64,000 nucleotides of DNA from Tolypothrix sp. NIES-4075 (GCF_002218085.1 NZ_BDUC01000010.1:144038-208037), one strand, 5' to 3'. Counted from the stretch's first letter, positions 52,212 through 61,548 are shown. Made by a program: numbers and translations. Notes: generated by a model from the sequence alone, not told the origin.

Positions 52212-53030
52212 ATGTCATATATGAACACCACATACCAAAATCAGCAGAAACAAACTGCTCTTATTACTGGTGCATCCAGTGGAATCGGTTACGAATTAGC
52301 CTGTATTTTTGCGGAAGATGGCTACAATCTTGTATTAGTAGACAAGCAAAAAGAAAAACTTACGCAAATCGCTGAGGAATTTCCGGAAAAATTTGGCATT
52401 TCTGTAAAAATTATTGCCAAAGATTTATCCAAACCAATATCTAGAGAAGAAATTTTTACAGAGTTACAACAAACATCTATTAAGGTTGATGTTTTGGTGA
52501 ATAATGCGGGATTTGGGACTTATGGATTATTTCACCAAACCGATATTAACGCTGAATTGGACATGATACAAGTAAATGCAGCGTGTATCACTCATTTAAC
52601 AAAGTTATTTGTCAAGGACATGGTAAAGCAGGGTTATGGGAGAATATTAAATGTTGCCTCAACTGCTGCTTTTCAACCAGGACCGATGATGGCAGTTTAT
52701 TTTGCGACGAAAGCTTACGTATTATCATTTTCGGAAGCGATCGCTAATGAATTAGAAGGTACAGGTGTCACCGTGACTGTTCTTTGTCCAGGACCTACAG
52801 CATCCGGATTTCAACAAGCAGCAGCGATGGAAAAAGCGAAAATCGCTAGTTCTGGACGAATGATGGATACACGAACTGTAGCCGAAATTGGCTATCGCGG
52901 TTTAATGGCAAAGAAAACTGTTGTCATTCCGGGAATCAGAAATAAAATACTCGCTCAATCGATTAGATATTCTCCCAGAAAGCTTGTGGCAAAGATAGTC
53001 AGAGATATGCATGAGGCAAAACATAAGTAA
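52212..53030 (+). CDS. Short-chain dehydrogenase/reductase (SDR)
   Basis: The 272-residue classical SDR shows the cofactor loop TGASSGIG (about 18-25), an acidic D after strand 2 (LVDKQ, NAD-leaning), NNAG (about 96-99), and the catalytic Ser...YFATK (YxxxK) at about 172-176. The C-terminal basic extension (RKLVAKIVRDMHEAKHK) may contact membrane. Substrate unknown. A second ATG nine bases downstream is possible. Monocistronic. Confidence 0.9.
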   Translation: MSYMNTTYQNQQKQTALITGASSGIGYELACIFAEDGYNLVLVDKQKEKLTQIAEEFPEKFGISVKIIAKDLSKPISREEIFTELQQTSIKVDVLVNNAGFGTYGLFHQTDINAELDMIQVNAACITHLTKLFVKDMVKQGYGRILNVASTAAFQPGPMMAVYFATKAYVLSFSEAIANELEGTGVTVTVLCPGPTASGFQQAAAMEKAKIASSGRMMDTRTVAEIGYRGLMAKKTVVIPGIRNKILAQSIRYSPRKLVAKIVRDMHEAKHK

Positions 53031-53130
53031 TATTTTTAACTTTTGAGCTACTCAAACCGGGATGTATGGTGTTAGGCTTGGGTATTCAAATCTACATATC
53101 TACAAATCTAACTGTGTAAGTCCTAATACC

Positions 53131-53553
53131 ATGTCTAAGTTATTATCTGCAACTTTAATAACCGCCGTAGTGTTAATATCCACCCAGCACCCAAGCCCTA
53201 CCTTTGCGGGAACCTGTGCCTCGAAATGTGGTTCTCCCCCTCTTCAATTTACACCCGGTAAACACATTCTGCTGGAAGTTATAAATAGCACGCCAAGGTT
53301 AATAAAACTAGAGAAAATACGCGGTACGAATGCAATTACTTTGCAACCCGGACAGAAATTACAATTAGACCAGGGAGATGGAACAGAACCGAATGTCTCT
53401 CTGGTGTTTTGGGATGATACAGGGTTGTCGCTACAAGCAATAGTCTCCAAACCAAACTTTGCCACATTACGAGTTGAACTTCGTCCTACATGGCGTTTTC
53501 CAGGCGATCGCTCTGTTGATATCCTTGATGATGGCAGAGTAAACGTGTTTTAG
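53131..53553 (+). CDS. Exported hypothetical protein
   Basis: 140 residues from the ATG at 53131: a signal peptide (MSKLLSATLITAVVLISTQ..., cleavage near FAGTC), one small cysteine pair (CASKC) and a beta-rich domain (HILLEVINSTPRLIKLEKI, LQPGQKLQLDQ, RVELRPTWRFPGDR). No recognised family, but the pattern resembles small cyanobacterial periplasmic proteins. A longer frame (from 53062) was rejected because the ATG precedes a proper signal peptide. Confidence 0.68.
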   Translation: MSKLLSATLITAVVLISTQHPSPTFAGTCASKCGSPPLQFTPGKHILLEVINSTPRLIKLEKIRGTNAITLQPGQKLQLDQGDGTEPNVSLVFWDDTGLSLQAIVSKPNFATLRVELRPTWRFPGDRSVDILDDGRVNVF

Positions 53554-53680
53554 GGGATTGGTAATGGGTAATGGGGCATTGGGCATTGGGAATTGGGAAT
53601 TGGTAATTGGTAGTAATGTGCGTTTTTTCCATTACCTATTACCTATTACCCACTCCCCATTACCCATTACCCATGCCCAA
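53552..53680. repeat. Heptamer tandem repeat array with inverted partner
   Basis: TGGGTAATGGGGCATTGGGCATTGGGAATT units are followed by ATTACCTATTACCCACTCCCC units; a long hairpin between convergent genes. Confidence 0.88.
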
Positions 53681-53681
53681 C

Positions 53682-56600
53682 TCAAAACGGACGCGGTTTG
53701 GCGATACCATAACCCTGTGCATAATCGACGCCCAGAGCGGTAATTTTTGCTAAGATTTCTTGATTTTCGACAAACTCGGCGATAGTTTTAATACCCATCA
53801 AATGACCAATTTGATTGATTGCTTCTACCATTGCTAAATCAATCGGGTCATCGACAATATCCTTAATGAAGCTGCCATCAATTTTCAGAAAGTCCACGGG
53901 CAGATTTTTGAGATAAGCAAACGAAGACATACCACTACCAAAGTCATCCAAAGCGAAGTGACAGCCGATTTCTCGCAGTGAACGAATGAATTGAGCCGCT
54001 TTTCCTAAATTAGCGATCGCTACGGTTTCGGTAATTTCAAAGCAGATTAATGCTGGCGGAATTTGGTATAATGCAAACTGCTGATGCAAAAATTCGATAA
54101 ACTGCTCATCGTTAATACTCGCACCAGAAAGATTTATAGCATACAAACAGCCGCAACCAACTTTTTCTAATTGACAACCTTTCCAGGTTTCTCGATAATG
54201 CTGTCCTTGAGTCGCAAACAAAGTACGGATTACCCAACGGTCAAGAGTTTGCATTAAATCGTAACGTTCAGCCGATCGCATAAAGGCGATCGGTGATACC
54301 AAGTTCCCGACTTCATCCACAAGACGCAACAGCACTTCATAATGTTCGTTATTTTCAGATTCGGTAATCGGGACAATCGGCTGGTAATAAAGGCAAAAAC
54401 GATTTTCTTCCAAAGCTTGAGTAATCCGCGCTACCCATTGCATTTCACCTTGCTGCTGCGTCAGTTGAGTATCATCAGCTTGATAAATATGCACTCGATT
54501 GCGTCCGTTATTTTTAGCAGCATAGCAAGCTGCATCAGCAGCACTTAAAACAGTAGTTACGCTTTCACTGTTCTGATTAATCTCAACCAAACCGATACTG
54601 ACACCAAGTTTAAAAATTTTATCTTGCCAAACAAAACGAAATGCTTCGATACTTTCACGCAGCATTTTAGCGATCGGTAGTGCTGCCTCTAGAGAGCAAT
54701 GGTTGAGCAAAATACCAAATTCATCTCCGCCCAAACGTGCTAAAGTATCGCTGGAGCGCACCTGAGCCTGAAATAGTGCGGTTACTTGGCGCAAAAGTTC
54801 ATCACCAACGATATGACCGCAAGTATCATTAACTATTTTGAACTGATCTAAATCTAGATAACATAATGCATGTTGTTGATTTTGTGTTCTGGCAAAGGCT
54901 AAAGTTTGAGTCAGGCAATTTTCAAACTCACGGCGGTTAACTAGCCCTGTTAAAGCATCGTGACTCGCTTGCCAACTTAGTTGACGTGCCAGAGAGCGGG
55001 CTGTGGTAACATCATGAAACACCATGACAGCACCGATTATTTCATCATCAAGAGTGCGAATTGGTGCGGCAGAATCTTCAACAGCAAACTCATTACCATT
55101 GCGGCTAATTAAAACAGTATCCTTAGCAAGAGAGACAATATTACCTTCGCGTAAAGCTTTTTCTACTGGGTTTTCTACTGGTTCGCGGCTAACTTCGTTG
55201 ATAATGTGAAATACCTCTGTCAACGGCTTTCCTTGCGCTGATTGCTGACTCCAGCCTGTGAGTTCTTCAGCGACTGGGTTGAGAAATCTAATTTTACTTT
55301 CAGCATCAGTGGTGATAACTGCATCCCCGATAGATCGTAACGTCACTTGCGCGAGTTCTTTTTCTTCAAAAAGCTCTTGTTCTAGGCGATGGCGAATCTG
55401 TTGTTCTAAACGATGGCGATCGCTAACATCAACCGCCACACCACCAACAAACTTTTGTCCCCCAGCGTTTTCAAAGGGAAATTTGAAGACTAACCAGTGA
55501 TGCATACATCCATCTGGGGTAGGAACAGCCTCAATTATCTCTATAGTTTTACCTGTAGATATGACAAACATATCATTTTCATATACCTGTTGTGCTGTGT
55601 CGTGCGGCAACCAATCAAAATCGGTCTTACCTCGCAAAGAAGCCGATTTTATGTGGAAAACTTGCTCTAACTGCTTGTTAAGGTAAACGTAGCGTCCTCC
55701 CTCATCTTTCATAAAAGCCACCGTCGGACTGTTATTCATGAAAGCTTGAAAGAGTTCTTCGCTTTCAAGCAACGCCGTTTCTGCTTGTTTGCGCTTGATA
55801 AATTGACCAATTTGACTGCCGATTGTCGCCATCATCGTTAATGAATCGTCTTCTGGTGGCTGAATCTTTCGGCTGAAAAAGGTCATAACGCCGAGAATTT
55901 CGCTTTGATTTTTGAGAGGAAAACCAAAAGCACCGTGCAGTCGTTCTTGGATTGCACTCTTTGTTCGCAGAAAATTCGTTTCACTGTAGATATCTTCAAT
56001 CCAGACCGGTTCACCGCTAGCCCAGACGCGACCTGGTAGCCCAATACCTGGTGAAAAGGCGATCTGCTGGGAAACCAACTTTAATGGCATATCAACCGAC
56101 GGCAAATGCCAAGTTTCCACATAGCGTAGGACGTTGGCTTCCTCGTCTAACAGCCAAAGTTCCCCAACTTCCCATCCCAAGTATTTGCAGATAACTTCCA
56201 AAATTTTTGGAGTAGCTTCTTCTAGCTTGGCTGATTCTGACAATATCCGGGTTGTGGCATGTTCCGCAGAAAGACGCGCTTGCGATCGCTTACGTTCTGT
56301 AATGTCCCGACCGATATAAACTAAATCTGGTGAATTTTCATTAACACCAGTCTGAATTACTGCTGCCGAAAAAGCGACAAAAACCTCATCCCCGGTTTTT
56401 GTTTGACAAACAACTTCGCAATTTTGCAAAAATTTCGCATTTATGCTGGAATCTCCTTGGTTTACTTTTGATAATAACTCTTCTCCATTAATAATCTGGG
56501 AAATATGCTTCTCTAATAATTCCGTTTCGCTATAGCCAAATAAATCAATTGCGGCTTGATTGACTCTTTTGATCTTTCCAAAGGAGTTTGTTACCAACAA

Positions 56601-57101
56601 AACATCGGCGATGGATCTAATAATATTGTCAAGATAATTTTCCGAAGCTGTTAATTTCCTCAATAAAATATTTGCCTCGCGATTTTTCTGGACTAACTTT
56701 TGCTGCAAAACCATTCTTGATGTGGCATTTTCAAAGAATATTAGCAACTTTTTATCCAGATTTATCGCATACAAATCAATGTATAATGGAGTATAATTTT
56801 CCGAAACCCGCGTTATTCCTTTTAACTCAAAATATTGCTTTCGTCCTTCCAAAATGTCTATTAGGATGTCTTCCACTCCTATTAGTTCCGGAAAGCCGAG
56901 ACGCACATCTCTTAAAAGCATCACCTCCGATGGACAATCGGCAAACCGTTGCGCTTGTTCAGAAACATCTAGGATGTGAAAATCTCTGTTGATTTGTAAG
57001 TATTCCATCTGTCGATTATCTGAAAACTTGTTACAAATCTGCTCCAGTTCCAAATATTTCATGTCTGGTGATGCTTTATTATTCCTTTTAAGCAGACTCA
57101 T
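53682..57101 (-). CDS. PAS/GAF sensor with GGDEF and EAL domains (c-di-GMP turnover)
   Basis: 1139 residues. PAS-like 30-130; PAS 145-265; GAF 275-430 (LGWEVGELWLLDEE); PAS 440-565; PAS 585-705; GGDEF 715-870 (LARLGGDEFGILL, with an RSSD inhibitory-site motif exactly 5 residues upstream); EAL 885-1137 with EVL, EITET, DDFGSG, LKID and a QGYGIAKP end. Both catalytic cores look intact, so it may make and degrade c-di-GMP, with the balance set by the N-terminal sensors. Cytoplasmic (no membrane helices). Monocistronic. Confidence 0.93.
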   Translation of the reverse strand: MSLLKRNNKASPDMKYLELEQICNKFSDNRQMEYLQINRDFHILDVSEQAQRFADCPSEVMLLRDVRLGFPELIGVEDILIDILEGRKQYFELKGITRVSENYTPLYIDLYAINLDKKLLIFFENATSRMVLQQKLVQKNREANILLRKLTASENYLDNIIRSIADVLLVTNSFGKIKRVNQAAIDLFGYSETELLEKHISQIINGEELLSKVNQGDSSINAKFLQNCEVVCQTKTGDEVFVAFSAAVIQTGVNENSPDLVYIGRDITERKRSQARLSAEHATTRILSESAKLEEATPKILEVICKYLGWEVGELWLLDEEANVLRYVETWHLPSVDMPLKLVSQQIAFSPGIGLPGRVWASGEPVWIEDIYSETNFLRTKSAIQERLHGAFGFPLKNQSEILGVMTFFSRKIQPPEDDSLTMMATIGSQIGQFIKRKQAETALLESEELFQAFMNNSPTVAFMKDEGGRYVYLNKQLEQVFHIKSASLRGKTDFDWLPHDTAQQVYENDMFVISTGKTIEIIEAVPTPDGCMHHWLVFKFPFENAGGQKFVGGVAVDVSDRHRLEQQIRHRLEQELFEEKELAQVTLRSIGDAVITTDAESKIRFLNPVAEELTGWSQQSAQGKPLTEVFHIINEVSREPVENPVEKALREGNIVSLAKDTVLISRNGNEFAVEDSAAPIRTLDDEIIGAVMVFHDVTTARSLARQLSWQASHDALTGLVNRREFENCLTQTLAFARTQNQQHALCYLDLDQFKIVNDTCGHIVGDELLRQVTALFQAQVRSSDTLARLGGDEFGILLNHCSLEAALPIAKMLRESIEAFRFVWQDKIFKLGVSIGLVEINQNSESVTTVLSAADAACYAAKNNGRNRVHIYQADDTQLTQQQGEMQWVARITQALEENRFCLYYQPIVPITESENNEHYEVLLRLVDEVGNLVSPIAFMRSAERYDLMQTLDRWVIRTLFATQGQHYRETWKGCQLEKVGCGCLYAINLSGASINDEQFIEFLHQQFALYQIPPALICFEITETVAIANLGKAAQFIRSLREIGCHFALDDFGSGMSSFAYLKNLPVDFLKIDGSFIKDIVDDPIDLAMVEAINQIGHLMGIKTIAEFVENQEILAKITALGVDYAQGYGIAKPRPF

Positions 57102-57505
57102 TTTATCTGTTCATCAGGTTTTTTGGTGCTATTTAACAATTTAGCAATCAAATTTTGAAGTACTAATTTAATAACTTTTCTCAATTAAATGGCACTCAAC
57201 GATCTGGTATATTCGGCGATTTATCCTTTGAAAAAAATCGCTTATTAAGTAGATAGATTTTTGGAAGTTTTGCTGACATGATATTTGACAGATGACCCTA
57301 GATAATTTAACAACTAACCCCGATTAATTTTAACAACCTTTATGAAAAATTCATCTAATGTATAGAAAGATTATATACTGTAAAATAATTAATGCTACAG
57401 TATAATTACGGAACAAGAAACTGTTTTACTTACGTACATGCCACTTTACACATTCAGCTAGAGACTTTACGCTAAAAGCTGACACCTGAAGTGCTGATAG
57501 CTTGC
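57102..57505. other. Divergent spacer with an inverted repeat
   Basis: About 400 AT-rich bases between the GGDEF/EAL gene (minus) and recJ (plus). The only clear element is the inverted repeat at 57374-57404. No gene. Confidence 0.5.
57374..57404. promoter_or_regulatory. Inverted repeat upstream of recJ
   Basis: Perfect 9-base arms TATACTGTA and TACAGTATA with a 13-base spacer, about 100 bases before recJ. TACTGTA/TACAGTA is LexA-box-like in symmetry but the long spacer does not match known LexA boxes, so the factor is unknown. Confidence 0.4.
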
Positions 57506-59674
57506 ATGGCAGACCAACTTACATCTGAATTGCCCGATCGCCAACTAACTCGTTTGCCGATTCAACGCTGGCAAATTTGCCCGGAAAAACCAGAAATTGC
57601 CCAAAAACTGGCAATAGTTACAAATATATCGCCGATAATCAGCCAATTGCTGATAAATCGCGGTATCAAAACCCCAGAACAAGTGCAAGCTTTTTTAGAT
57701 CCAGAATCTTTAAGTTTGCCTTCACCACTGTCAGAATTTCCAGATTTGGCGATAAGTTTAGAGTTGTTAGAGTCGGCGATCGCATCAAAAGAAAAAATTG
57801 CTATCTGCGGTGACTACGATGCAGATGGCATGACTAGCACAGCTTTATTGTTGCGTAGTCTGCGAACTTTAGGCGCTCTTGTTGACTACGCCATCCCCAG
57901 CCGAATGCACGAAGGCTACGGCATTAATAAACGCATCGTTGAAGAATTTTCAAGCGAAGGTGTTAAACTAATTCTCACAGTAGATAATGGTATCTCTGCG
58001 TATGAAGCGATCGCTCTTGCCAGAGAACTCAATCTTAAAGTAATTATCACCGATCACCACGACATCCCTCAGCAATTACCCCCGGCAAACGCCATCCTCA
58101 ACCCGAAACTCATAGCCGAATCCTCACCTTATCGCAGTGTCGCTGGTGTTGGCGTTGCCTATATTTTGGCAGTTTCCCTAGCACAACAACTCGGACAAGC
58201 TAGAGGCTTAATTCAGCCGATGCTAGCACTTTTTACATTGGGAACCATTGCAGACTTAGCGCCATTGGTAGGAGTCAACCGACGCTGGGTGAAACGCGGT
58301 TTACAACAGTTACCCAAATCCAAGTTAGCCGGAGTGCAAGCGTTGATTGAGGTAGCAGGTGTTGGAGGAGGGGGGGAGGGGGGGAGTGGGGGAGTGGGGG
58401 GACAAGGGGGACAAAGGGACTCCTTGGAGACAAGGGGACAACGGGACAAGGAAAAATTTCCCCCCATCTCCCCATCTCCCCACTCCCCACTCCCCACTCC
58501 CAAATCTCTCAAACCTGAAGATATCGGGTTTCGCTTGGGTCCGCGAATTAATGCGATTGGTCGGATTGGCGATCCGCAAATTGTGATAGATTTGCTGACT
58601 ACTGATGATATGGGGATAGCGCTAGAAAAAGCGATGCAGTGCGAAGCGATTAATAAGCAACGCCAGCAAATGTGCTCAGAAATTGAACTTGAAGCGATCG
58701 CCATTGTCGAAACTGAATTTATCTCATCCTTACAGCAAGACCGGGTATTAGTTGTTGTAAAATCAAATTGGCATCATGGCGTGATTGGTATTGTCGCCTC
58801 TCGCTTGGTGGAACGCTACGGTGTGCCTGTGTTCATCGCCACTTATGAAGATGAAACACACATTCGCGGTTCCGCACGCGGAATTCCAGAATTTAATGTG
58901 TTTGCAGCTTTGGAATATTGTCATGACTTGCTTGGCAAATATGGCGGACACAAAGCCGCTGGAGGATTTTCTTTACCAGCAGATAATTTGGCAGCGTTGC
59001 GAAAGCTATTGTGTGAATTTGCCAATAAGTCTCTAGAACTTGAGCATATCAAACCCTTAATCAAAATTGATGCCAAAGCTTACCTGAATGAAATCAATTC
59101 TCAGCTTTATCAACAGCTTAATGCCCTTCACCCTTGCGGTATCGACAACCCCGATCCGGTATTCTGGACACCTAATGTCCAAGTAATTGAGCAACAAATC
59201 GTTGGCAAAGGTCACATTAAACTGACAGTGGCGCAAATTATAGACAATCGACAATTTAAAATTAAAGCGATCGCTTGGCGTTGGGGTGACTACTTCCCCT
59301 TACCCTCTAAAGTCGATATCGCTTACAAATTACGCGAAAATAACTTTAACGGCAACACCACAATCGAGTTAGAATTACTAGGTGTCAGACTACCAAAACA
59401 GTCTCACCTGTCTTTCACCTCAACATCTACGCCGTCAAAAAGCACCTTTGAGTATAACCAACGCCACTACACCTGTGGCATCTATCAAAATGGTGAGTTA
59501 CCAGAATTAAGAATTAAAAATTCTGAAGGTAAAGTTCTTGCTGTCTGCTGTGGACATCAGAGCGCTCTTTTAGGAACCAATCGCCAAGACGCTAAAATAG
59601 TTGATATTTCTCAACCGCAGTATGACGGCATAATTAAAGCTGCACTTAAAGCTTTAGAATCAGTGAAAAGCTAG
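57506..59674 (+). CDS. recJ: Single-stranded-DNA-specific exonuclease RecJ
   Basis: RecJ digests ssDNA 5' to 3' in recombination and repair. 722 residues from the ATG at 57506 (a GTG five codons upstream has no better signal). It has DHH motifs (ICGDYDADGMTSTAL, LILTVDNGIS, ITDHHDIPQ), the DHHA1 region (GFRLGPRINAIGRIGDP, WHHGVIGIVASRLVERY) and an OB-type C-terminal domain. Between the DHH part and GFRLGPRINA, residues about 287-333 are encoded by a low-complexity repeat (Gly-rich, then PPISPSPHSPLPTPKS) that looks inserted; the conserved motifs on both sides remain in frame. Confidence 0.93.
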   Translation: MADQLTSELPDRQLTRLPIQRWQICPEKPEIAQKLAIVTNISPIISQLLINRGIKTPEQVQAFLDPESLSLPSPLSEFPDLAISLELLESAIASKEKIAICGDYDADGMTSTALLLRSLRTLGALVDYAIPSRMHEGYGINKRIVEEFSSEGVKLILTVDNGISAYEAIALARELNLKVIITDHHDIPQQLPPANAILNPKLIAESSPYRSVAGVGVAYILAVSLAQQLGQARGLIQPMLALFTLGTIADLAPLVGVNRRWVKRGLQQLPKSKLAGVQALIEVAGVGGGGEGGSGGVGGQGGQRDSLETRGQRDKEKFPPISPSPHSPLPTPKSLKPEDIGFRLGPRINAIGRIGDPQIVIDLLTTDDMGIALEKAMQCEAINKQRQQMCSEIELEAIAIVETEFISSLQQDRVLVVVKSNWHHGVIGIVASRLVERYGVPVFIATYEDETHIRGSARGIPEFNVFAALEYCHDLLGKYGGHKAAGGFSLPADNLAALRKLLCEFANKSLELEHIKPLIKIDAKAYLNEINSQLYQQLNALHPCGIDNPDPVFWTPNVQVIEQQIVGKGHIKLTVAQIIDNRQFKIKAIAWRWGDYFPLPSKVDIAYKLRENNFNGNTTIELELLGVRLPKQSHLSFTSTSTPSKSTFEYNQRHYTCGIYQNGELPELRIKNSEGKVLAVCCGHQSALLGTNRQDAKIVDISQPQYDGIIKAALKALESVKS
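58364..58504. repeat. Low-complexity repeat inserted in recJ
   Basis: Runs of GGGGGAGTGGGG, then GACAAGGGGACAAC, then CCCCATCTCCCCACTCCCC units; the outer parts are complementary. The same word types appear in intergenic arrays (16260-16320, 60100-60150). In recJ it keeps the reading frame. Confidence 0.85.
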
Positions 59675-59762
59675 GACTTAGAAGCTGCTAAATGTAAATA
59701 CGCGATCGCTCGCGTCTCTACAACTCCTAACTCCTAACTCCGCGCCTCCTAACTCCTAACTC

Positions 59763-59885
59763 TTAAAGGTTGCCATTGCGAAATGCTAGCAAAAATATAA
59801 CTACTGGTCCAGCTATCATAATTAGCCCAACTGAAACTAGCTGAAATATAACTTCCCAATGGATATTCGCTAAAGCGTCAAACAT
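59763..59885 (-). CDS. psb30: Photosystem II reaction-centre protein Psb30 (Ycf12)
   Basis: A 40-residue peptide from ATG 59885 to TAA 59763, one membrane helix, ending with the Psb30 signature IAGPVVIFLLAFRNGNL. A perfect GGAGG lies 5 bases before the start. It is a small single-span subunit of photosystem II in the thylakoid membrane, near PsbJ/cytochrome b559, and is not needed for assembly but stabilises the complex under stress. Its N-terminus (MFDALANIHWEVIFQLVSV) is longer than in some relatives. It is encoded alone, far from other photosystem genes, as usual. Confidence 0.93.
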   Translation of the reverse strand: MFDALANIHWEVIFQLVSVGLIMIAGPVVIFLLAFRNGNL

Positions 59886-60019
59886 TATTGCCTCCGGTTG
59901 AATTCAATATTGATCTAAAAAATTAAATAAATCAAATGCAAAACCCGAAAATGATCATATCCGGCGATCGTGCCCTAAATTTAATTTACTTAACAAAATT
60001 ATAAGAAAAAACATAAACT

Positions 60020-60150
60020 GGGAAATGGGAATGGGGAATGGGGAATCGGTAATGGGTAATCGGTAATCGGGAAGAAAGTTATTCCCCACTTTCTACTCTC
60101 CACTTTCTACTCCCCACTCCCCCACTTTCTACTCCCCCCTCCCCACTCCC
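60020..60150. repeat. Heptamer tandem repeat array with inverted partner
   Basis: GGGAATGGGGAATCGGTAATGGGTAAT units on the left and CCCCACTTTCTACTCCCC units on the right, upstream of the YkgJ-like gene. Confidence 0.8.
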
Positions 60151-60167
60151 TAATCAAGGTGAAAACA

Positions 60168-60518
60168 ATGGCAATTTGGGAATGTATAAAGCAATGTGGA
60201 GCCTGCTGTCATCTAGACCCAGCGGAGCGTCCAGACTTAGAAGAGTATTTATTACCAGAGGAACTGGAACTGTATCTAAGCATGGTAGGTGAAGGTGGAT
60301 GGTGCGTTAATTTTGACCATACCACGAGAGAATGCCGCATTTACGCAAATCGTCCTCGTTTCTGCCGTGTAGAAACAGAGGTGTTTCAGGATATGTATGG
60401 TGTTGAGCCAGAGGAACTGAATGATTTTGCCATTGATTGCTGTCGTCAACAAATAGAGGGAGTTTATGGCGATCGCAGTCTGGAAATACTGCGCTTTGAT
60501 TCTTCTGTTGGTTTATGA
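60168..60518 (+). CDS. YkgJ-family cysteine cluster protein
   Basis: 116 residues from the ATG at 60168 (AAGG lies 8 bases upstream; a GTG three codons earlier overlaps it and was not used). The cysteine pattern CIKQCGACC near the N-terminus, then C...IYANRPRFC and DCC further on, is the zinc- or iron-binding cluster of the YkgJ/YkgJ-like family. Biochemical role is not established. It lies between two heptamer arrays, with Psb30 divergent upstream. Confidence 0.85.
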   Translation: MAIWECIKQCGACCHLDPAERPDLEEYLLPEELELYLSMVGEGGWCVNFDHTTRECRIYANRPRFCRVETEVFQDMYGVEPEELNDFAIDCCRQQIEGVYGDRSLEILRFDSSVGL

Positions 60519-60520
60519 CC

Positions 60521-60625
60521 GACTGGGGAATGGGGAATGGGGAATGGGGAATGAGAAAAAACGCATTACCACGTTCCTAATTACCGATTACCGATTACCG
60601 ATTACCAATTACCAATTACCAATAA
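60521..60625. repeat. Heptamer tandem repeat array with inverted partner
   Basis: GGGGAATGGGGAATGGGGAATG units and the reverse series (ATTACCGATTACC), a hairpin between the YkgJ-like and GDT1 genes. Confidence 0.85.
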
Positions 60626-60705
60626 CTTACACTGTTGCAATTTATGACGATAATCTGAGAAAATGAGAAGAATATGAAAAACCCTCGCCATAGGACTACT
60701 GAAGA

Positions 60706-61131
60706 GTGAAACTTGATGCGCCTTTGAGCCTTTCTGCCATATCTCCAATTGAAAGCGAGACAGAACTACAAGATAGTATCGAATGCAGCTCGGCAAATAT
60801 TATTCTTGAGCCACTTGAGCCTGTGGATAGTGATTGTGCTGAAAAGCCACAGTCCGCATTAGTAACATTCGGCACTACCTTTATCACAATATTTCTCGCG
60901 GAAATTGGCGATAAAACGCAGCTATCAACTTTGTTGATGAGTGCTCAATCGCATTCGCCGTGGGTAGTATTCATAGGATCTGCGGCTGCGTTGATTACCA
61001 CAAGTTTATTAGGTGTACTTTTGGGAAGTTGGATAGCCAGCCGACTTTCTCCGAAAACTGTGGAAAAAGCCGCCGGGGTAATGTTGTTGCTAATTTCCAT
61101 AATGCTGTTTTGGGATGTAGTTATTGGTTAG
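60706..61131 (+). CDS. GDT1/TMEM165 family half-transporter (first of pair)
   Basis: 141 residues: a hydrophilic N-terminal extension (about 1-45, rich in Ser/Glu), then three membrane helices with the GDT1 signature EIGDKTQLSTLL (about residues 64-75), where the acidic pair binds the cation. Family members are Mn2+/Ca2+-H+ exchangers; in Synechocystis the homologue Mnx exports Mn2+ as one protein of two such halves. Here each half is a separate gene, so they probably form a heterodimer. Start GTG at 60706. The TAG stop abuts a palindrome (61131-61161). Confidence 0.88.
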   Translation: MKLDAPLSLSAISPIESETELQDSIECSSANIILEPLEPVDSDCAEKPQSALVTFGTTFITIFLAEIGDKTQLSTLLMSAQSHSPWVVFIGSAAALITTSLLGVLLGSWIASRLSPKTVEKAAGVMLLLISIMLFWDVVIG

Positions 61132-61161
61132 TAGAGACGCGAGGAACCGGAGCGTCTGTAC
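61131..61161. repeat. GAGACG palindrome between the GDT1 half-genes
   Basis: GTAGAGACGC...GCGTCTGTAC, imperfect arms, starting at the last base of the first half-gene's stop. Confidence 0.7.
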
Positions 61162-61245
61162 GTGGTTATTGGTTAGTAGTTAGTCGATAACCGTCAAGCA
61201 ACAACCATCAACGCTCCAACCATCAACTAACAAAGGATAAAATTA

Positions 61246-61539
61246 ATGGATTGGCATCTTTTAGGGTTAAGTTTTATTACAGTTTTTTTATCAGAATTAG
61301 GTGATAAAAGTCAGTTAGCGGCGATCGCACTTTCAGGTCGTTGTCAATCGAAGCGTGCAGTGTTCTTCGGGACAGCGGGTGCGTTGCTGCTGACTAGCTT
61401 GTTAGGAGCGCTGGCGGGGGGAACTGTGGCAGAATTATTACCGACACGTTTGTTAAAAGCGATCGCTGCTGTGGGATTTGCCATACTCGCTTTACGTCTG
61501 CTGTTACCTAATAATGAAGCATCGGCAGATTCTGAATAA
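61246..61539 (+). CDS. GDT1/TMEM165 family half-transporter (second of pair)
   Basis: 97 residues, three membrane helices with the second GDT1 signature ELGDKSQLAAIAL (about 17-29) and no N-terminal extension. Together with the gene at 60706 it makes up the two inverted repeats of a normal GDT1 protein. 114 bases separate the pair. A 25-base perfect hairpin follows. Confidence 0.9.
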   Translation: MDWHLLGLSFITVFLSELGDKSQLAAIALSGRCQSKRAVFFGTAGALLLTSLLGALAGGTVAELLPTRLLKAIAAVGFAILALRLLLPNNEASADSE

Positions 61540-61548
61540 ACGCCCTAA

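Noticed and set aside
57374..57404. LexA box upstream of recJ
   Set aside because: The arms are similar in kind but the 13-base spacer and sequence do not fit known cyanobacterial LexA sites.
58213..58704. Minus-strand frame over the recJ repeat
   Set aside because: It is antisense to conserved RecJ motifs and its middle is low-complexity repeat.
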